Part shown: piece by piece, positions 28,628 to 38,000 of the stretch
Layout: each line of letters starts with the position of its first letter
How positions within the stretch are numbered: position 1 is the first letter of the stretch
NCBI RefSeq assembly: GCF_000621625.1
Contig: NZ_JHXV01000011.1
Location: 62,001-126,000 of the forward strand
Direction of reading: 5' to 3'
DNA: 64,000 nucleotides
Origin: Crocinitomix catalasitica ATCC 23190
GTDB taxonomy: Bacteria > Bacteroidota > Bacteroidia > Flavobacteriales_D > Crocinitomicaceae
The notes under the pieces: model-generated
What the model was told of the DNA's origin: nothing
What the model saw: the letters and a program-made list of their open reading frames with translations, nothing else
Databases searched by the model: none
Translations under genes and position numbers: made by a program

Positions 28628-30892
28628 ATGAAAAGGTCAAAATATATTTGGTTACCATCCATCAGTATTTTATCAACGTTATATTTTTTTTCCTGTGATG
28701 GACAAATAGTTCAAAATAATTTTCTTGCGCCAACATCTGCTACAAGTCATTCAATGGCGGAAAACATAAATCATAAGAATGAAACTCAAGAAATGGTTGA
28801 GTTTTTAGGGAGGATAGTTGAACAGTCAGATCCTAATTTGAACGCTTATAGAAATAAACCGAGAGTAGGTATTTATAAATCAATGTTAAGTCAATCGAAA
28901 TCGACTGAGAAACTATCAATATGGTATCAATATTGTAAGGAATTATTACGTTCTGGTGATGCTCGTGAATGTATACAAGAGATTGAAAGTTTTTTTGAAG
29001 CTAATAGAGATTTGTCAGAGCAAATGACAGCAAATAATTATGTGCTTTTTGAATTATTAGCAATAGCTTATTTACGTTTAGGTGAGCAAGAGAATTGTCA
29101 ATTGAACCACACTGAGTTTTCATGTATTTTACCATTAGAAGAATCAGCAATTCATACATTACCTGAAGGTTCAAAAAATGCAATAGATATTTATAAAAGC
29201 ATGTATGATGTTTACCCAAATCAAGGATATAAATGGTTGATAAATTTGGGTTATATGACGTTGGGAACATATCCTCAAGAAGTGCCGAAGAAGTATTTAA
29301 TTAATTACCCAAACTGGAATTTGGAACAACGGAATTTTCCGCGTTTTAATGAAGTTGCCATGAATGTAAATACTGCAATATATGGCTTGTCTGGAGGTGT
29401 CTGTACAGAAGATTTTAATAATGATGGCTTAATTGACATTTTTGTAACCGATTATGGAATAGATGCACAAGCAAGATTATTAATTAATAATGGAAAAGGA
29501 TCATTCGATGACCAAACAATTTTGGCTGGTTTAGAAGGTATTGTTGGGGGATTAAATACTATTCAAGCGGATTATAATAATGATGGATTTGAAGATATAT
29601 TTGTGTTGAGAGGAGCTTGGTTGGGCGCTCAAGGCAATCACCCAAATTCATTGCTTAAAAACAATGGGGATGGTACTTTTTCGGATGTAACAAAGTCAGC
29701 TGGATTAATGAGTTTAATGCCAACACAAACAGGTGCCTGGGCTGATTTTAATCGCGACGGATATTTAGATTTATTTATTGGTAATGAATCTCGGAATAAC
29801 TCATCAAATCCTTGTGAACTATATTTAAATAATGGAGACGGAACCTTTAAGGAGGTGGCAGCAAGTGTTGGAGCCAATGTTCATGGTTTTGTGAAAGGTG
29901 TAGTGTGGGGTGATATTAATAATGATAGTTGGCCAGATCTGTATATCTCCATAATGGGAAGTCAAAATATTTTGTTAAAAAATAACGAGGGTGTATTTGA
30001 AGATGTTTCTCAAACAGCAGGTGTTCAGGAGCCAATAAGTAGTTTTCCGTGTTGGTTTTGGGATGTCAATAATGATGGTTATCAAGATATCTATGTATCA
30101 GGTTATAGTTCAGATAAAGATTTCGGTTTACCATTAACCTTTGCGCAAGAAATGCAAGGTGTAAAAACGAATAATGGCTATTCAAAATTATATATCAATA
30201 ACGGCAACGAAACATTTACTGATGCCACTGAATCGTATAATTTACTGAAGTGTAGTTTTGCTATGGGGGCTAATTTCGGAGACCTGGATAACGATGGAAA
30301 CCTTGACTTTTATTTAGGTACCGGAGCACCAGCTTTCAATTCAGTGATTCCCAATAGAATGTTTAGGAATGTTGATGGTACAAAATTCGAAGAAGTTACT
30401 TCGGCAGGGGGTTTTGGTCATATTCAAAAAGGTCACGGTGTTGCTTTTGTTGATTTTGATAATGATGGCGATCAAGAAATTTATGCTGTGATGGGCGGAG
30501 GATATCAAGCTGATGAATTTACGAATGTTTTGTTTGAAAACCCTGGTTTTGGGAACAATTGGTTGACTATAGAGTTAGAAGGGGTGACTACCAATAGAAG
30601 TGCTATAGGAACGCGTATTGAAGTTGTTTTAGATAATAATAAAAGAATTTATAGAACTGTAAGTACGGGAGGTTCTTTTGGATCATCAAGTATTCAACAA
30701 GAAATAGGAATTGGAAAAGCAACTAAAATAAATCAACTAATTATTACATGGCAAAATGGTGAGGTTGAGTCATTTGAGTCGGTTGCAATCAATCAAAAAA
30801 TAGCAATAAAAGAGGGAACAAATGCAATTAGAACAATCCCTTTTAGCTATATTCCTTTTTCTGAAAGTAAAGGAGTTCATCATCATCATTAA
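28628..30892 (+). CDS. FG-GAP/VCBS-repeat lipoprotein with ASPIC/UnbV domain (CRTAC1 family)
   Basis: 754 aa. A lipobox (YFFSC, Cys about 24) suggests an outer-membrane lipoprotein. An N-terminal helical part of about 230 residues is followed by seven or more FG-GAP units with Ca-binding DxNxDGxxD loops (EDFNNDGLIDIFV, ADFNRDGYLDLFI, GDINNDSWPDLYI, WDVNNDGYQDIYV, GDLDNDGNLDFYL, VDFDNDGDQEIYA). The C-terminal ASPIC/UnbV domain follows (NNWLTIELEG, GTRIEVV, INQLIITWQNGEVESF). The protein ends in four natural His residues. The fold is an integrin-alpha-like propeller; the role (adhesion or carbohydrate binding) is inferred. Confidence 0.88.
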   Translation: MKRSKYIWLPSISILSTLYFFSCDGQIVQNNFLAPTSATSHSMAENINHKNETQEMVEFLGRIVEQSDPNLNAYRNKPRVGIYKSMLSQSKSTEKLSIWYQYCKELLRSGDARECIQEIESFFEANRDLSEQMTANNYVLFELLAIAYLRLGEQENCQLNHTEFSCILPLEESAIHTLPEGSKNAIDIYKSMYDVYPNQGYKWLINLGYMTLGTYPQEVPKKYLINYPNWNLEQRNFPRFNEVAMNVNTAIYGLSGGVCTEDFNNDGLIDIFVTDYGIDAQARLLINNGKGSFDDQTILAGLEGIVGGLNTIQADYNNDGFEDIFVLRGAWLGAQGNHPNSLLKNNGDGTFSDVTKSAGLMSLMPTQTGAWADFNRDGYLDLFIGNESRNNSSNPCELYLNNGDGTFKEVAASVGANVHGFVKGVVWGDINNDSWPDLYISIMGSQNILLKNNEGVFEDVSQTAGVQEPISSFPCWFWDVNNDGYQDIYVSGYSSDKDFGLPLTFAQEMQGVKTNNGYSKLYINNGNETFTDATESYNLLKCSFAMGANFGDLDNDGNLDFYLGTGAPAFNSVIPNRMFRNVDGTKFEEVTSAGGFGHIQKGHGVAFVDFDNDGDQEIYAVMGGGYQADEFTNVLFENPGFGNNWLTIELEGVTTNRSAIGTRIEVVLDNNKRIYRTVSTGGSFGSSSIQQEIGIGKATKINQLIITWQNGEVESFESVAINQKIAIKEGTNAIRTIPFSYIPFSESKGVHHHH

Positions 30893-31039
30893 ATGTGGTG
30901 TTAATTTTTTCACATCATAAGCCGATTTTTTAGATATAATTTAATATTTATTGGTTATATTTCCCTTCTCCAAACTATTTTACCTATGAAATCTCATAAA
31001 TAGTAAGATTTATTCATAATATAATTATGTTTTAAAAGC

Positions 31040-31525
31040 ATGCAAAAAGAGATTAATCATTCAGTTCAATTAAGTAAAAAATTAAAAGAATTAATAGAAA
31101 AGTTAGAAGTTGTTAATGAAAAGCAGGGAATGACCCCAGCATCAGCGAAAATCGGAGCACTGTTGACCGTTTGCAACGAAGGTGAACTTACTTTCGATCA
31201 AATAAGAAGTACGCTTAACTTAAGTAAAAGTGCTACGAGTAATGGCATAAATTTATTATTAAACACAAAAAGCATTGAGCAGATCAATAAGTTCGGTGAA
31301 AGAAAAAGATATTTTAGAGTGAATCTTTATACTTGGAAGGAGAATTTACAAGAAATAAATAAAGGTTACGGTTATTTAGCAACACTCTTGCGTGAAGTTC
31401 ATAAATATAGATCAAAAGAGACGGTTGAATTCAATACTAATTTGTTAGAAATGGTCGAGTTTGCTGAGTATTTACATGAAGAAATGCCTAAGCTTTATGA
31501 AAGATGGGAAAAATTGAAAAAGTAA
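31040..31525 (+). CDS. GbsR/MarR-type winged-helix transcriptional regulator
   Basis: 161 aa. The segment MTPASAKIGALLTVCNEGEL is followed by a winged helix with LTFDQIRSTLNLSKSATSNG as helix-turn-helix and a wing (NKFGERKRYFRVNL). The C-terminal third is helical and probably dimerises. The GbsR group responds to small ligands and controls neighbouring transport or osmolyte genes, but no such neighbour is present here. It follows the CRTAC1-like gene after 147 bp on the same strand. Target and ligand unknown. Confidence 0.85.
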   Translation: MQKEINHSVQLSKKLKELIEKLEVVNEKQGMTPASAKIGALLTVCNEGELTFDQIRSTLNLSKSATSNGINLLLNTKSIEQINKFGERKRYFRVNLYTWKENLQEINKGYGYLATLLREVHKYRSKETVEFNTNLLEMVEFAEYLHEEMPKLYERWEKLKK

Positions 31526-31589
31526 ATTTTTAGGACTTAATTATTCTTTATAAGCAGAGTTTCATACCAAAAAAATAAGTTGAATCGAT

Positions 31590-32783
31590 TTAATCGATCC
31601 CCTCAAAGTTTATTTTAAACCGAGCGCCGTTGTCGTTGTTATATTCAATTTTGGCATCTATTTGATCAATCAAAGCGGCAATAATTTCCATGCCTAAAGA
31701 ATCTGCTGATTCTAAATCAAAGTCACTTGGTAAGCCAACACCATTATCATGGAAAATTAATTCGAATCCATTACGATTCTCTTTTAATGAAATATGTAGA
31801 ACGGGATTTTTATTATCTTTAAATGCATGCTTTACGGAATTTGTAATCATTTCAGAAACGATTAAACCAAGGGGCACTGCTATGTCAAGATCCAATAACA
31901 AATCAATCGTTTCCAGTTGACAATCAATATCTGATTGGATAATTTGTTGTGTTTTAATTAATTCTTTTAAATATGAATTAAAATCGACTTGATTTCCTTG
32001 AATATTACTGTATAATTTTTGATGAATTAGTGCAATTGCATCTACACGCCTTCTACTTTCATCTAACACTCCTAACACATCTTCGTCAGTAACAGATCGT
32101 GTTTGCATTGACAGTAAAGAAGAGATTATTTGTAAATTGTTTTTAACGCGATGATGCACCTCTTTTAAAAGTATTTGGACATGATGGTGTTGCTCAGATA
32201 TCTCTTTGTTTTTTCGCTCAAGAATAAAATTTGCTCTTATAATCGTATCACTATTCACTTTGTTGGTATAACTAAAATAGATCATCATGATTAATACAAC
32301 CATACCAACACCTGCTAAATTAAATCGTTCAAGCTCCTCTTGTACTTCCTTAGCCAATACTAATTTACCAGTTCCTCCTTCGAAATGATGCCAGATAAGC
32401 GAGGCTAAAAAAATGATGGACCCGTTAAAAATTGCAGTTATAAAAACGCTCCAATTTGTGTTTAATAAAAAGGTTAATGGAATTAAAAAGATATAATAGA
32501 AAACACCTGAATCCCAACCAAAATAATAGGTATTAATATAGGCTTCAATACCAAAAGTATATGCGCCAATAAAAAATATGAGATTAACTGGAATTAAATC
32601 TTTTATTGATAAAATAAGTATTAGAATGAAGATGAGAGTTGCAATAACCGGACTAAGAATAGCTGGACCTGTTGATACTTGAATTAAAAACCACGAAAGA
32701 TAAAAATTGATACAAATAGCTAGAGCTACAGATAAATGAATTACGTTTTTAAAGTTATTCGATATGGATATTATTTTAGGCAT
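31590..32783 (-). CDS. Membrane sensor histidine kinase, HisKA_2 family (copy A)
   Basis: 397 aa. Five or six membrane helices in the first ~185 residues (FLIQVSTGPAILSPVIATLI, YYIFLIPLTFLLN, VGMVVLIMMIYFSYT) are followed by a coiled coil and a HisKA_2 box (LLKEVHHRVKNNLQIISSLL; phospho-acceptor among the paired His) and an HATPase of the HWE/HisKA_2 class (PLGLIVSEMITNSVKHAF, DNGVGLPSDFDL). No receiver domain or response-regulator gene is adjacent. It is a close paralogue of the next gene (32952-34139). Confidence 0.92.
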   Translation of the reverse strand: MPKIISISNNFKNVIHLSVALAICINFYLSWFLIQVSTGPAILSPVIATLIFILILILSIKDLIPVNLIFFIGAYTFGIEAYINTYYFGWDSGVFYYIFLIPLTFLLNTNWSVFITAIFNGSIIFLASLIWHHFEGGTGKLVLAKEVQEELERFNLAGVGMVVLIMMIYFSYTNKVNSDTIIRANFILERKNKEISEQHHHVQILLKEVHHRVKNNLQIISSLLSMQTRSVTDEDVLGVLDESRRRVDAIALIHQKLYSNIQGNQVDFNSYLKELIKTQQIIQSDIDCQLETIDLLLDLDIAVPLGLIVSEMITNSVKHAFKDNKNPVLHISLKENRNGFELIFHDNGVGLPSDFDLESADSLGMEIIAALIDQIDAKIEYNNDNGARFKINFEGID

Positions 32784-32951
32784 TTATTTAAAGCTATATT
32801 AAAAACTTAGCGTATTATAAGAAAACTGTGAACAGACTTATAATCGTCTAAATTTGTAATTCCGAAAATCATTAATACATTTTCCAGTTTAACAACCTTC
32901 GTAATATTGGGTTTTTCAAGCGGGAGACTTGGTAATGAGGGGTTAATTGTG

Positions 32952-34139
32952 TTAAACTAGGAAATTTATTTTAAAACAAGCACCGTTTTCATTTTTAAAT
33001 TCGATTGATGCATCTATTTGATCGATCAATGCACTAATGATTTCCATACCAAGCGAATCGGCAACAGTTAAATCAAAATTATCGGGTAATCCTGATCCAT
33101 TATCAGTGTAAGTTAATTCTAGTGAATTCGAATCTCTAGTCAAAGTAAGATATACCTTCGGGTTTTTAGTTTCTTTAAAGGCATGCTTAACTGAATTTGT
33201 TATCAATTCAGAGATAATAAGTCCCAATGGTACAGCTGTATCTAAATCCAATAAAACATCAATTGATTCGAGATGACATTCAATATTCGATTGAATTAGC
33301 TGTTGAGAGTTGACTAATTCAGATAAATAGGATTTAAAATCGACTTGGTTACCATGAATGTCACTATAAAGTTTTTGGTGAATTAATGCAATAGCCTCAA
33401 CGCGTCTTCGGCTTTCATCCAAAATGTTTATAGCTCCCTCATCATTTGTTGCTCTCCGTTGCATTGACAAAAGTGAAGTGATAATTTGTAAATTGTTTTT
33501 AACACGATGATGTATTTCTTTTAAAAGAATTTGAACATGCTGATGCTGTTCTGAAATTTCTTTATTTTGAATCTCAAGATCCTTATTCGCTTTAACAAGG
33601 GCGGTATCTTGCAGACGATTGACATTGCTAAAGTAAATAGTGGTAATGAGAATTACAATGCCAACAATAGCCAAGTTAAATTGATTTAAAAAATTTTCAA
33701 ATTCTGGCATTGAATGCGTTAAACCTTCTTCATTGCGAAGTGAATACCAAAGAAAAAAGGTCAAGCTTATAATGGATAAATTAAAAATTAAAGTAGTCGA
33801 TTTCTTCCATTCGGGATACATTAAAAATGTAAGAGGCAATAAAAATAAATAATAGAAAAATCCAGCATTCCAACCTATAAAATAAGTATGAATTGAAACT
33901 TCAATTGCTACAGAATAAGCGGCGGCAAAATAGGCTGACTTGATTGATAAAATTTTTTTTAACGACAAAATAATTGCTAAAATGAAAATGAGACTACCTA
34001 ATAAAGGGCTCCATAAAACATGTTCTGCAGAGATATAAATAAAGAGGCTAGCAATATAAAGATTGGTCAAAATACCTAAACCAAAGGCGAGGTAAATTAC
34101 TTTCGAAAAACGAATTATTTTAATATCTAAATCGGGCAT
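32952..34139 (-). CDS. Membrane sensor histidine kinase, HisKA_2 family (copy B)
   Basis: 395 aa, same architecture and same order of conserved segments as the gene at 31590: membrane domain, coiled coil (QNKEISEQHQHVQILLKEIH), HisKA_2 box HHRVKNNLQIITSLLSMQRR, and HATPase (PLGLIISELITNSVKHAFKE, DNGSGLPDNFDL). The cytoplasmic parts are highly alike and the membrane parts are more divergent, which suggests an ancient tandem duplication with change in the sensed signal. It is separated from copy A by 168 bp and seems to have its own promoter. Confidence 0.92.
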   Translation of the reverse strand: MPDLDIKIIRFSKVIYLAFGLGILTNLYIASLFIYISAEHVLWSPLLGSLIFILAIILSLKKILSIKSAYFAAAYSVAIEVSIHTYFIGWNAGFFYYLFLLPLTFLMYPEWKKSTTLIFNLSIISLTFFLWYSLRNEEGLTHSMPEFENFLNQFNLAIVGIVILITTIYFSNVNRLQDTALVKANKDLEIQNKEISEQHQHVQILLKEIHHRVKNNLQIITSLLSMQRRATNDEGAINILDESRRRVEAIALIHQKLYSDIHGNQVDFKSYLSELVNSQQLIQSNIECHLESIDVLLDLDTAVPLGLIISELITNSVKHAFKETKNPKVYLTLTRDSNSLELTYTDNGSGLPDNFDLTVADSLGMEIISALIDQIDASIEFKNENGACFKINFLV

Positions 34140-34295
34140 TCATTCTAAATCTAATTAAAACTATAAATAAATAGACGCCAATTGATTAATTATTTAAGAA
34201 TTATTTTTTTCGACTTGACATTATCTGAATAAAGGCCTGCCAATTTTAATGAACAACAGTAGAGATAGACTGTCACATGGAATTTTATTACGTTA

Positions 34296-34895
34296 TTATT
34301 GTTTAACAAATTTTAAAATATCTTCACCCGCTGCCGAATGTATTTTGAGAAAATAGATACAAGAATTTAAAGATTGAATGTTCAATTTTTCCGAATTTAT
34401 TTCCTTTTCAGTACAGGTGTATAGTTTCTTCCCAGAAAGTGAATAAATACAAATTTGTTGGACCTTTAAATCGCTTAAACCTTTAATTGTTATCTGTTCA
34501 TTACTTGGGTTGGGGTAAATGAATAGCGTTGATATTGAAAGGTTAACGCTGGTATTTGCAAATTTTTCCAAAGCCATCTTAATAACTCCTGACGATAGGG
34601 CTGGAAGTACATAATCAGAGAGGTCAAATTCGCTAAATCTTCTTCAATTAACAGGGAAGGGTAGAATGGCACATTTGTCTACAATACTAATCCACGTCAG
34701 AGATGCCTCGAAGATTTCATTAAAGGTTTGATCGGTATTAAATCCGCTTAATTTAGCATTGATTTCGGTAGCTTCTGAAATTTCGAAGTTGAGGTTGATA
34801 GTTTGGCTTTGTGTAGGGTTTATTATAAAGAATATCCCGAATATTAGAATTGCAAAACGATGTAAATTATTTTTGTGGTGAAGGTTCTGTGTGTG
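34296..34895 (-). pseudogene. Pseudogene: small T9SS type A secreted protein with in-frame TGA and no start codon
   Basis: One continuous minus-strand frame encodes a signal-peptide-like N-terminus (RFAILIFGIFFIINPTQSQ), a short middle part and a T9SS type A domain (TLFIYPNPSNEQITIKGLSD ... CIYFLKIHSAAGEDILKFVKQ). A single in-frame TGA lies at 34644-34646, between PVN and RRFSEFDL, where one base change from TGG (Trp) would restore the frame. The frame opens at 34895 without ATG, GTG or TTG before the signal peptide. So there are two independent lesions. The remaining protein is only about 190 codons, short for a T9SS cargo, and an internal part may be lost. Confidence 0.65.
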
Positions 34896-35050
34896 TTAAG
34901 AACGTTGGATCCATATATTGTAAATATAATAAAAATGCTGTGGGTAATTATTGTTTTGATCTGATACACGGGTATATATGTTTCTAAAAGCAACTAAATT
35001 TTCATAATTAAAGATTTGTAATTTACAAATAGTTATAATTTTTATTTCAT

Positions 35051-35058
35051 TAACTTTG
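35051..35058 (+). promoter_or_regulatory. Promoter -7 element of the gene at 35081
   Basis: TAACTTTG matches TAnnTTTG and lies 22 bp upstream of the GTG start, which supports that start. The -33 TTG is not at the expected place. Confidence 0.4.
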
Positions 35059-35080
35059 AGGACCTAATGAATCAAATGCT

Positions 35081-38000
35081 GTGAACAAAATTATTCTATT
35101 ATTAATCAGTTTTATTTTTCCGCTTGCTGTACTTGCACAATGGGAAGAAAAGGCCGAATCTGTGACGACGTCATTTTTGGCAGTTGATATCCATGAAAGT
35201 GGTGTTTGTTATGCTGTTGGATATCCCTTTATGAAATCAGAAGATGACGGGGAAACTTGGGCGGAAGTTGAATTCCCTGGTGCAGATTCCATTTATTTTA
35301 AACTCGTGGTATTATTTGACGTCAAAATTTTATCAGAAACAACTATAGTCGCTGTTGGTCGTAGTGCATTAAATGATAATAATGTAATTATTCGTTCGTC
35401 CGATAGCGGTGAAAGTTGGTCTGTAGTTTATGCTGGAGCTACAGGTAACCGTTTAGAATTTAGAAGTGTTGCTTTTTATGATGAATTATCTGGTATAGCA
35501 GTTGGTGAAAACGGTATTGTAGTCGAAACAACAGATGGTGGGGAAACATGGGTTTCAAGGTACTCTGGTACAGAAAACCTTCTTACCGCGGTAGAATATA
35601 TGTCTGAATCTCGTGCCATTGCAGTTGGTTATGAAACCATAATTCGTTCGACAGACGGAGGTGGAACATGGTCTGTTGATACTTATTCCGATAAAAGTTT
35701 CAAATCTGTAAGTTATTACTTGGCCGATAACGAACTTACAGCTACTTATATAACTGCACCTTATAAGGACATGATTTTTAAAAGTAGTGATTATGGTTTT
35801 ACATGGACGACACAAGACATTTCTTTTGAACGTATAAGCTGTCACAAAGTCTTACCTGGGGATTCAATTTATCTTGGTTACGAATATGGAATGTTATTGG
35901 GTTTGACAGAGGATATCCACCTGTATGAATTCATAGATTACGACTTTGAGGGAATCTCTGATATTGAGTTTAAAAATGGATATGGTTTGGCTGTTACGGA
36001 ACAAGTAGATGAGAGTAAAATTTATAAGTTTTATTATGACGAACCTTGGAACCTTTCACAAATGGTTGATTTTTCTTATCCTGACACTATTTGTGCAGGT
36101 GAAACAACTATGTACACATGCTCTAACCCAACCCTTGATAGTTATGAATGGTTGATAGACGAGGTTTCAATTTCTGAATTAAGAGATTTTGAATATACGC
36201 ATGAAGATGCTGGCGAATTCAATATAATGTTGGTCACAGAATTTGAAGGGAATAGTGATACAATCGAACATTCAATTACTGTTATCAGTACACCAGAAAT
36301 AAATCCAATTGAGATAGTAGCTGATTCAGCTATTTGTCAAGGATCAGATTATCGTTTTAATCTTATAGATATTGCTGACGGAACAGGTTATCGCGTGATG
36401 ATTGAAGGAGTTGAAATAGAATATGCAAGGGCAACTGGTGATGATCGACTATATTACTTTGATGAAGTTGATGCAAATCTTACTTTCAATATAGATAAAT
36501 GGATCGTCAACGAATGTGATTCTGTAAGTGTTTCTGAAGAATTTGCACTGGTGGTAGATACATATCCAGATTCAAGTACGGTCTTTTACACAAGTGATAG
36601 TTTGGTTTGTTTTGGCGATTCTACTGCCATAGTTTTACCCATCCCTGAAATAGGAGTGGAGTATACAATTTATCAAGATGGTGATTCAATTGCAGCAGGA
36701 CTTTCCATTGACGGTACAATGATGTCGTTTCATTCATTACCAATTACTTCAAATCATGGTTTTACAATAGAAGCTAATTCAGAGAATGGATGTCATTCAG
36801 TATTTGACATGATAGATTCAACCCACGTTGAAGTTGCTGACGCAACCTTTAGTGCAGGGTTAGGATATTTTTTCCAAAATGAATTAATTGAAATTGAAAC
36901 AGATGATATTGTCGGTTATACTTACGAATGGTCATCAGACGGAAGTCCAGATATTTATACAGATCTTGATCTGCTTCATCCAAGTATAGCTTATGATGAG
37001 ATCGGCGTGTATGAATTAAATTTATCGGTAGAATCGGAGCATATTGGATGTCGTGACTCTCTAACTAAAATAATTCAAGTATTCAACGATCTTATCCCAG
37101 ACAGTTTGTATGAAGAAATATGCCATGTAATTGACAATAATAGGATAACCGTTTTAGATCAAACCGTCGACCCATATGGGAATTTAATTGTAGTTGGTTA
37201 TAAAGAAGATGAAATTCAGGGACATTGGGGGACAATTTTAGATGGGGTACTTCAAAAATTCAATTCAGAAGGTGAATTAGTTTGGGAGTTTGTATTAGAA
37301 CGCGACATCCCTTCGTATGATGACCATAAATCCTCTATTTTTAATTCGGTTGACACTGATCAATTTGGTAATATTTTTTTTACAGGAACATTTGATATTG
37401 TTGTCTTTGACTTTTTTGATGAACCTATATGGGCTGGTCCTAGAGGAGGTGGAGGTCCAGAGGCTAAACAAACTTTTTTATTGAAAGCGACCCCAGAAGG
37501 TGAGTTCGTATGGTGGTCATATGTTCAACGAACATCTCATCATAGTGGTTTTGCTGATGTAATTGTTTCTGACCGGCATGAACGAATCTACCTTTCCGCA
37601 TGTAATGTAGGTACAAGAGATTATAATACAACGCATTATGATGTTGTGAGCATTCCATCTGTAGGGTTTGCTTCAGGCGGAGTATACTTATTAGAATTAT
37701 CTCTAACTGGAGAATTATTAAACTCTTATGCTGGCTCATCTGCTTATGGAGCGATGTTAGAAGGGCGACACGACCCTGTTCCTAGCTATAGTTATCGAGA
37801 TACTTATGTTGTTCCTCAGTTACATTTAAACGCCGACTCGACAATTTATATGGTAGGTGAAGTTAAAGAACACTCAGGTATAGCATTTGACATCGGAAGT
37901 GTTGAAAGTGAATCGCAAATACTAGGTTATATGTTAAAAATTAATCCGTTAAGTGAAGATCCCGGTTGGAAACAAATCGGAACGAATATTTCCAAAGCTA

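Noticed and set aside
30880-30892. C-terminal His tetrad as a possible cloning tag artefact
   Set aside because: It sits in a natural chromosomal context with four mixed His codons and no vector sequence around it.
34490-34672. Minus-strand frame of 60 codons inside the T9SS pseudogene
   Set aside because: Off-frame; the sense frame carries the signal peptide and sorting domain.
35555-37739. Two minus-strand frames of 96 and 91 codons (35555-35845 and 37464-37739)
   Set aside because: Opposite the 1471-residue propeller protein; no start context or protein-like sequence.
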